From assembly GCA_036971475.1 (NCBI GenBank), contig JBAIZL010000024.1:1376659-1440658 (forward strand): 64,000 bases of DNA, given 5' to 3'. The position numbers and the translations under genes were made by a program. The stretch comes from Prosapia bicincta (Eukaryota > Arthropoda > Insecta > Hemiptera > Cercopidae). Under the pieces are notes generated by a model. The model made no database searches. It was not told the origin of the DNA and was given only the letters and a program-made list of their open reading frames with translations. Position 1 is the first letter of the stretch, and every line of letters starts with the position of its first letter. Below are positions 53,601 through 63,300 of this stretch, one piece after another.

Positions 53601-56600
53601 CGTTAGTTATATAAGAAAAGTATTATAGTTTAAAAATAAAATAGTGGAATATGTCTGAAAGTAATTAATTTCTATTCTAGTTATAACTTACAATGAAATC
53701 CAAAATATAATCTTTTTTACGACCTATCTCTTCGGCTTCTTTTTTAATTTTCTCTTGAAATGTTCCTTTTACATCAATAAAGTCACATTCTGAAGCTGCA
53801 TAGTGACAAGAAATTGCTTTACGAAAACCCTTAAAAATTAAACAAACATTCTATTTTAAAAATTAAAATTCTTTATTACATTGTTATTTACATGAATTTT
53901 ATAGGCTTTTACCTTCTAACATCAGTACCAAATATAAGAAATTTGTTGTCTCGAAGTTAAGAATTATTACAATGAAAGCAAATAATACAATACAAACTAT
54001 AAAGCTGTAAATACATATTTGATTTAGCTGTTATAGAATAATACAACAAAAGTTAAATGTCCTGATTCTACTTACATTTATGCAGTGTCTTTCTATTACA
54101 CGTAATCTTGTTCTTTTATTTATTGTTTTTACAAATGAATAAACAGATACATTTGTTCTATGAAAAGTTTCAATAAGTATAAATCATAAAAATAGAGGAT
54201 GAACACAAAATATATTAAAAGTCAGATACAGCCTCTATATTTAAAATATCAAACTTTTTTTTAATGTAAGTAAATGTCAACAATAAATTTAAGAGATAAA
54301 ATTTACAAATCAATGCAAATCACCAGACTTATCTTTAAATCTGCTAATAAATACAGAAAAACCTCTTAACCACAAACCTTCTTTATTTTACCCTTATGTA
54401 CATTTCAGTTACAAAGTAACCATCCTCAGAGGGATAACATACAAAGTCTTTGTATGTTATCCCTCTGAGGATGGTTACTTTGTAACTGAAATGTACATAA
54501 GGGTAAAATAAAGAAAGTTTGTGGTTAAGAGGATTTTGTGTATTTATTATTAAATTCAACCACAGTATATTCCTAATAAATAGTTTAAATCTGCTTCTTT
54601 GATAGGAATTTGAAAAAAAATCTAGTGTTGGGGAATGAGTTTTGAAACAAATTTTTAAGTAATTTTAGGTGCAAATCTAGTGGTACCATGTAGTGGTCCT
54701 AAAAGTAGGAAGACTAAGCTTCACTACCTTAAAAGAACACGTGAACAAATATTCAGAAATAATTTTGTCTCCCCAAATCCAACTTGCCACAATTATAAAT
54801 TAATATTTAAGAAGCATTCAAGTTACTGTAAAGTATTTGTTTTCCATCTTCTTACATCTGATACTAGCTTAAATTTTTTTAAAAAAAGGCAGCGTCTTTA
54901 GAGCATAATAACCTATAGGTCATGTAAGAATATCATTCTATCATTCGTTTTAAAGTTTGGACGATGAACATGTAGTACAAAATAATATCTAAAAAATATA
55001 TATATTTCTGTAATTAATTATTTAATTTAATTACAACATTACATTACTAACAACATAATATTTGCAAATTTATCTTTGAATATTTTACTATGAGAATGAA
55101 ACATATACACCTGGTTCCTAATGTAACAAACAGATGTCTCCAGAATTTCTAAAATTTTTTTTACTAGCATTTTTCTAGTATTTACTAAAGACCTTGAATA
55201 CATTATTATATTTATAATTAGCTCTTGGAAAGTCACAAAATACTTGACTGAATCTTGTATAATAACATGCATGAATTGTTACCTAGTGTATAAATACAGA
55301 GTAATTATTAATAATAAATATAAAAAAGTATAATTTCAAAAAAATTGAATAAGTCGATAAATGTTTACATAAGGTAAACATAGAATTACATTTGAATCTT
55401 TGTATGTAAGAAATACACTCACACCATACATTTTCAATCAAAAGTTTATTTTTGTATGAGACTCTGTGAAACACGAGTCCATTTTGGACTTTTTTTTGGC
55501 TGTTCAGCTCTTGAACCAAACTTTTCCTGAATTGTCAATGAGTTAGTGGCTTGGACTTTCGTATAAGCTGTACATCTTTGAATAAAATATAAGAATTAAC
55601 AGTGACTACTTCTGAAACAAAAAAATTTCCTGCACCATGCTTTAGTTTTACAATTGTAACATGTTTTTTTTTATATATATTATCCGGCAGCTTCCCGAGG
55701 GAACCAGTAAGAAGTAACACATAAGCCCTAGTAATGACTCACAACAGGTAAACATTTTATTTAAAGTTCCTTTTTATATTTGTTAATAATTCATATGTTT
55801 ATTTGAATGCACTAAAATTAATATCGATGACTTCCCGTTTGATTAAATCCTCCGACAGCAGTGACGTTTGACAAGTAAATTGATAACTTACTATATAATC
55901 ATCATGTGTCTACTGCAAATGTATAATTTGTGTACTACAAAACTGTTTGCCTTAGATGTTTATGGCTTAATCGGTCATCTTTTCACAACATTTGTCAGTT
56001 GTAATTTCACCTTTCTTAATTTTTTCGATTGTTTTTTAGACATACCTAAACAATTAGTAATACCTCTTCTAGTTGAAACACAGTGAGTGTCTCGCTATTA
56101 GATGTGTTGTGAAACACAAATGATGAAAGATTAATATAATTTGTTATTAATTGAAAAACATTCTGTGTTAAATAATTATAAATAATAAATTTTCTGTAAC
56201 ATTAGATTAATAGTGATTATTTCCTTAAAATCTACTTAAAATCATTCAATTTTACCTTTGTAGTATTTACCCCAGACCCATGAAGAAGTAAGGGATGGAG
56301 AAAAACTGTATCTCCTTTATCCATGCAGAGAGTTACAGATGGGTAGTTTTCAAATTCTGTTACACCATGAAAAGCAATATTTACATCAGTCTGAAAATAA
56401 AAATAAGAAAGGAAGAAAATTCAAATTTAGCTAATTAAACTAACTAAATTAAAACAAATGTAATGATTTTTCTGTCATCGCAGGTACAATTTTTCTATCA
56501 ATTTAAAAATATAATTATACTGTATAAATAACTGTATGTATGTATGTATGTATAGATTATTTATTTAGATTTTTTGGACTAGGAGACTGACAGACTTACC

Positions 56601-56673
56601 TTGGTAATAATTCACTCTGTGGACAGAGTGGACTATTACCAAGGTAAGTCTGTCAGTCTCCTAGTCCAAAAAA

Positions 56674-56707
<34 letters not shown>

Positions 56708-57098
56708 ATATATATATATATCTTGATATTTTACGTTATCCATTGTTTTTCCGTTGCACTGACTTTATGAAGTTAATATATTACTATTGTAAGTAATTTT
56801 ATCCACCATTAAGTGCAATGATTTTACCTTGTATGATGAGGCGCCTTTCGGTCACTTGACCATTGTCGAATCACTAATTACTTTTTCTCAATTTTTCTGG
56901 TGTGGATGTTCGGTCCGTGGTGTTGGTACTTGTTGACGTCATACACGTTCCTCTTGAGTCTCGTGTATAATGTTTTTGAATAGTATGTCTTCTGTATATA
57001 TTGTTTGTAGATTCATTAAATTGTTGTGCATGTTTTTATAAATGTGGTATTTTTCTAGTGAGTTTAGTTCTATTGGGTTATTATTTATTTCTTTAAGA

Positions 57099-57143
<45 letters not shown>

Positions 57144-57329
57144 TATTAAATATGGTGATATGTTTTCTTGTAATATAGTTAATAAATTAAAAATATTTCA
57201 AAAACAAAAATACTTTTAATGGATATATTTATTCAAAGCTTTTCGCCGATAAAATAGTACCAGCATCTTCAGGAAAATAATTATGTAATAAAATAAATTT
57301 ATAAAATAAATGTATTAATTTATTATTAT

Positions 57330-57393
<64 letters not shown>

Positions 57394-60300
57394 ATTATTA
57401 TATTATATATTATTATTATTATATATATAGGTTAGTTCTAGTAGAGCCTAAAGCTTATTTAGGAATTTTTGGACTAGATAGGAGACTGACAGACTTACCT
57501 AATGGCAATAGTCCAAAACTGCAATCTCTTGGAAATAAACACATATAAAAACTTAACACACTATTGATATACAGTCGGCGCCGCTTATTGTGATCATATT
57601 TGTCAGAAGCATATTTGATAACAATAACCAAACGCTTAATCACGATGTAGTCTACAGCCGTACTGCATTGAACTCACTGTATTACTGCCACAACTGTTTG
57701 TTCTGAACGATATGTAAGCCTATCATTACATTAAGTAATTCTAATTCTGGAACACTATAATTAAACTGTACTTACCAAATTTTGATGCTATTCCGGACAG
57801 TTTTATGTACAGTAGTAGAATTTCTGTAACTTAGTTTTCTACTTGTTAAAATTAGTGGGCATATTTGATGTCACTTTATGTTATTCCACTGTAGATTTTT
57901 TTAAAACATTGAATCTAGCATAATTGAAAAAAAATATATAGAACTACGTAAAACACTTGATCAAAACATTTTAACACATAAAACCTCATTATAAAACACT
58001 TCAAACTTATTTACACTTCAAATTTACATTTACTTTTTCTTGAAGAATTCTTCTATATGTGACTGTCTGTAGTCTTCTCGTAAAATATTGTTTATAAATT
58101 GTTCATATTCATAATGTTTGTTGAAATTTTCTGCTTTTTGTTGAATAAACTGCCTTAGAATCTCAAGAGCTTGGTGAACTTCCTGCTTAGATCTTTGCGG
58201 TACATATTTATCATTTTCGTCATAATCGGTGCCTTCTTCTTCTTCAGTAACTTTTGATGTTGAAGCAACTACCTTACAAATATCGTCTTCAGCCATTTCC
58301 GCTGCTGTTTCAAAACTATCGTCAACTTCCATCCACTCAGTATATTCTTTTAAGGACAAAACGAAAGGCTTCAAGTTCTCTTCAGAGTCTTCCTCAGATG
58401 TAGCTTGCTCTTGATTTTCTTCAACAAAAAACCCACCTTTTCTAAAGCAATTTTTCACAGTTTTTTCAGAAACTTCATTCCAAGATTTTGCTATCAGATG
58501 AATAGCATCGAGTAAAGAAGTTTTTTTAGCCAATTCATTTGAGGTAAGGGTTTGAAATTCATCCATATTTTCTATAATTCTAGCACGCATCTCTCGTCGA
58601 TAAAAACTTTTGAGATTTTTAATTATGCCTTGGTCACATGGCTGAATAATTGATGTAGTATTGGCCGGAAGGTAAATCACTTTGATATGTTTTAGCGTAG
58701 TGCTTATGTCATTATGTGCAGTGCAGTTGTCTAGTAGAAGGACAATGTTGCGTTTGAGGGTGGTATCCCATTTAGTCAGCCATTCATTAAACATTTTTGA
58801 TGTCATCCAAGCATTGGAGTTTGAATGATATTCAACCGGTAGCTTTTTGATACCTTGAAAACACTGGATTTTTAGATTTACCGATAATTAAGAGTTTTTC
58901 TTTATGACCAACCATGTTAACACAACACAAAACAGTTATTCTTTGTTTACATATTTTACAGCCGTTAGCACTTTCATTTTTAAATAAGTAAGTATGTTCG
59001 GGTAAAGCCCGATAATAAAGTCCTGTTTCATCTGCATTGTATATGCAGCTAGGAGAATACTCGGCCAAAATCTTTGGCCATCGTATTGTAACCAGTCCTC
59101 AGCTCCAACAAAATCAGCATTTCTTTTTTCACCACACGTTTTCTTGTAAACAATGTTTTCCCTTTTCTTCCATCAATTGAACTCCATCTGTGGCTTTAAA
59201 ATCCTGTTTTCCTATTTTTTTGGCAAGATCCTCAGCTTTTAGACGCATTAGTAGGCCGTCAACTCGAGCATCTTTTTCGCGAACATTTTTAAACCACAAT
59301 TTCAAAGCTGATTCCACTTGCGGATCCTTCCCAGAACGATGGCTTTTGTTGTCAACATTTGCATTACACTTTGATAATGACAAGATTTTTTCTTTGTTGT
59401 TCAATATTTTACATAAGAGAGGTTGAGAAACGCCAAGTTGAGAAGCAGCGTTTCTTTGACTCATTTTTGGTAATTTACTGTACCTATCTAGAATATCAAA
59501 TTTTTCTTTAAGACTTAAATCGCGTCGTTTCTTTTGAGATTCGGACATCTTGCTATACTGTCCTTTGAAACTTCAAGTGACACTAAATTCTACAAAACAA
59601 ACGAAAAAGATCTTTAAAAATTAAGTTATGTAAAATCACACTGAAATACTGTAATAAACGTTCATAAAAATTCACTGTTAAAAAATACAGTAGGACTGTA
59701 CTGTAAATGGCTCAGTAGTAACATCAACTAATGTTAACAAACAACTAAAGATGACTCAAGCGAGGCTAGGGTGTTTGCGTAAACAAAGAGTAAGGGAGAC
59801 ATTCTGAGAACTGTGCTAAGTGCTGAAACCGTTATAAAGTATTTCTGTCATTCTAAAAATGAACATTCTATGAATTGGGCGTCATTGTGTGTTGCACGTG
59901 CTGTTTACACTACTTTGTAGACATTTTTACTTGGCCTGTGCTAGTATACGTTGAAGCATATGATTTTGCATGGCAAATTAAATGATAATAATAAGCGAAC
60001 AGAAGATTACAATAAGCGACCTAATTACAATGTATTAATATACATCCGTGTTTGTTTTTCAATGAAACGATAACAATAACCGAATGATAACATTAACCGT
60101 GATCACAATAAGCGGCGCCGACTGTATTTCGATCAAAAATGATTTTCATTAGTCAAGAAAGAGAAAAAGAAGAGAAAAACTGAAGTGAACCACAGGAGTA
60201 TATAAATATCCAAATGTCACAGATTCACAGATTTATAGTTTATGATATAGTGCTATATGTGATTTGTGTAAATATTGTTATATGTGATTTGTGTAAATAT

Positions 60301-63300
60301 TGATTACTTGAAACTAGGTATTAATAGTCTGTCAGAAGGAAGGTAAATGGAGTTGTTAAAAATGATATAAGTTTGGCGGAATGTAAAAGGAGTTTTATCT
60401 GATGTTGAAGTTAGGAGGCTCTCTAGATTTGGTGTACCACTGGTATGATAACTCCTATCTTCTTAATTCTGAAGGGTTGCAATCAGGAGGGAGGGCCTTA
60501 ATTATTTTGGTGGTATAACAATCATTGAAAGATATGATGTCGTGACTAGCAGCGTGTTGAGCAGTTGGCCTGTCTATGTTCATGGTTCCAACGTCATGTC
60601 TGTGACCATTCATTCTGATGCTCAGACCATCCGTGGTAAGGCCTATGTACTGTGCCGGGCAAAATTTACATTGCAACTGGTATATTACATTTTTGGATTT
60701 ACAAGTATGATGACCCTGAATCTTGAAGTCCACATTGGTTGCTAGGCTATGGAAACTATTTGTTGGCATGTGTATTGGACATGTCTTGTATCTAGGTGTA
60801 TTGCACAGAAAGGAGCCATGAGGAAGTTTAGGCGGTTTTTCAGTACTTGGATCTGGTAATTTTGGATGTACTAAAATATTTTTCAAATTAAATGGTTGTC
60901 TGAACCAAATATGTGGTGGTAATAAATAAATAGACACATATAAAAACTTATCACACTATTGAAATATTTTGACCAAAAATTATCTATGTGTATAAATATC
61001 CAAATGTCACAGATTTATAGTTTATGATATAGTGCTATATGTGATTTGTATAGATATTGATTATTTGAAACTAGATATTAATAATCTGTCAGAAGGAAGG
61101 TAAATGGAGTTGTTAAAAATGGTAGAAGTTAGGGAGAAGGTAAAAGAAGGAGTTTTATTTGATATTCAGGTTAGGAGGCTAGGGCGCTGCTAGTCACAAC
61201 ATCATATCTCTCAATGATCGTTATACCACCAAAATAATTAAGGCCTTCCCCCCTGATTGCAACCCTTTAGAATTGAGATGATGGGAGTTATACCAGTGGT
61301 ACACCAAATCTAAAGAGCCTCCTAACATCCAAAATTACGCCATTATATACATTCTGAAGTACGTAAAAAAATGACAAGGAAAATGCTGCTCCCTGGGTTA
61401 ATATAGCTTATGTGAGTGACACAGCTATCTGGGTCTAACACAGTTTTTTAAAAGGTTATAATACTAGTTAAGAACAAAAAAAATCATGTAATGAAAACGT
61501 AGAAAATATTAACTAGATCATTAAAGTTTAAAAAAACACAAGCATTTCTTTGTATAAGATAAATAAATTAAAATTAATTAATAATAAAATATAGTGTGGA
61601 GTTATATTTAATAATGTCAATTTGTACTAAATGAAATAATTATAAAGTTAATTTCAAAGTTATTCATGACAATAAAAACATAAATTATTAATCTTGCCTC
61701 AGGGTAGTCATGTTTGTAGAGTTTCTCAGCTTTGTGAGATCCAGGAATAACAAATAAGGCTCCATTGTTCTCATGGGTTGTTTCCATAGCAGTCCAACAC
61801 CCCACAATCAGATTTGCAGGTCGAAATGGAAAGTAATATAAATCCTATAAACAAATATTTTACAGAGAAATTTTGAATTATCTAAGTAAGCTTGATCAAT
61901 GATTGGCTTAAAAAACAGACTGAAGGGAAAATTGTTCAAAGACATCAATTAATATTTTATTGCCAAAAAATAAAAGAACATAAGGTCTGTAATTCTCTTG
62001 TATTTGTTCTTCATTCAATAAATTTTGAAGAAATTTATCATTGGATATGGAACTAATTGTGTATTAAAGTTGCTTGTTGTAATCATCTTGAATTCACTGA
62101 CTAAGCTATAATTAAATGATACTTAACTAAGTGAATACGTAAGGGCTTACTTGCTGTCGCATTTCGAAACAATCGTTCCTACTTGTAGAGGCTTTGCTTC
62201 GTAAAAGGAACGATTGTTTCAAAACGCGTCAGCAAGTAAGCCCTTATGTATTCACTTAGTTAAGTAGCATTTAATTTTATTAATTGTTTATCTTTATATC
62301 CTTGTATTTTTAAGAGTAATTCTATGTATTTCGTAATTATATATTATTAGTATCATTCCTTATAATGTTGAGACAAATTGAGAACAATTCCACAGGTTAT
62401 GTTAAAGATGGTAATATTATAAACAACGCACCTCCCCAACGCACACACTTATCCCAACAATGTTTCCATTTGTTAAAACAGTCTTGGTACGTTTCTTTTG
62501 TGATGGCTTTCAGCTCCTTCGTCACATTTGCCTTAATCTCCGAAATCGTTTCAAATCTTCTTCCTTTGAGGGGTTTTTTGAGTTTTGGGAATAAGAAAAA
62601 GTCACAAGGAGCAAGATCAGGTGAGTAGGGGGAGGGGGTGGGAAAGAACAGTGATCGAGTGTTTGGCCAAAAACTCACGAGTTCTGAGTGCTGAGTGAGC
62701 TGGAGCATTGTCGTGATGGAAAAACCAGTTATCACTTCTCCACAGTTCTGGCCTTTTGCGTCAGACGGCGTCCCTCAGACGTTTCAGTACTTCAATGTAG
62801 GTAATCTGGTTGACTGTAGAGCCTTCAGGGAGGTACTCGTAGTGAACAACACCCTTAGCATAAAAAAAAACTGTCAGCATCACCTTGACATTCGACCGAA
62901 CTTGGCGAGCTTTTTTGGGTCTTGGGGACGTTTGACTCACCCATTGGGATGATTGGACATTCGTTCCAATGTCGTAACCATACACCCATGATTTATCACC
63001 GGTTATAATTCTTGACAAAAAGTTCTCATCTTCATTTGTACGATCAAGCAGTTCCCGACAAAACCGGAAGCGATTGGCTTTTTGGTCGTATGTCATCAGG
63101 CGTGGCACATCTTTAATTTTTCGGTCAAAATCTTGTAACAAGATCCAACTGATATCCCACACTCTTTGGAAAGCTCCCTAATGGTCAGACGTCGATTTTC
63201 GAGCACCAGGGTGTTTATTTTGTCAACATCTGGGTCATCAGTTGACGTTGAAGGACGCTCATTGTCATCAATCGACTGTCGGCCACCCTTGAAACGTTCA

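Larger units (their letters stand above)
54334..54595. mobile_element. Hammerhead-bearing palindromic insertion (PLE-like), 12-bp duplication
   Basis: TTTAAATCTGCT copies at 54334-54345 and 54584-54595 flank a 238-bp insert. It is dominated by a near-perfect palindrome (54362-54532, a single-base centre at 54447, arms extending less perfectly to about 54345 and 54548). No coding sequence. The duplication length and the foldback form match the PLE family A insertions, but the sequence is different. It lies in an intron of PHYH. Confidence 0.85.
57467..60454 (-). mobile_element. 3' end and pseudo-LTR of PLE family B, split by a Tigger insertion
   Basis: Reading down the - strand from the GIY-YIG frame, the sequence 60454-60126 matches 61165-60945 (ATAAATATCCAAATGTCACA, AGTGCTATATGTGATTTG, CTGTCAGAAGGAAGGTAAAT). 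Beyond the Tigger it continues into the family B repeat at 57571-57467. The match between the two copies resumes across the Tigger, so the Tigger inserted within the repeat. Confidence 0.7.
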
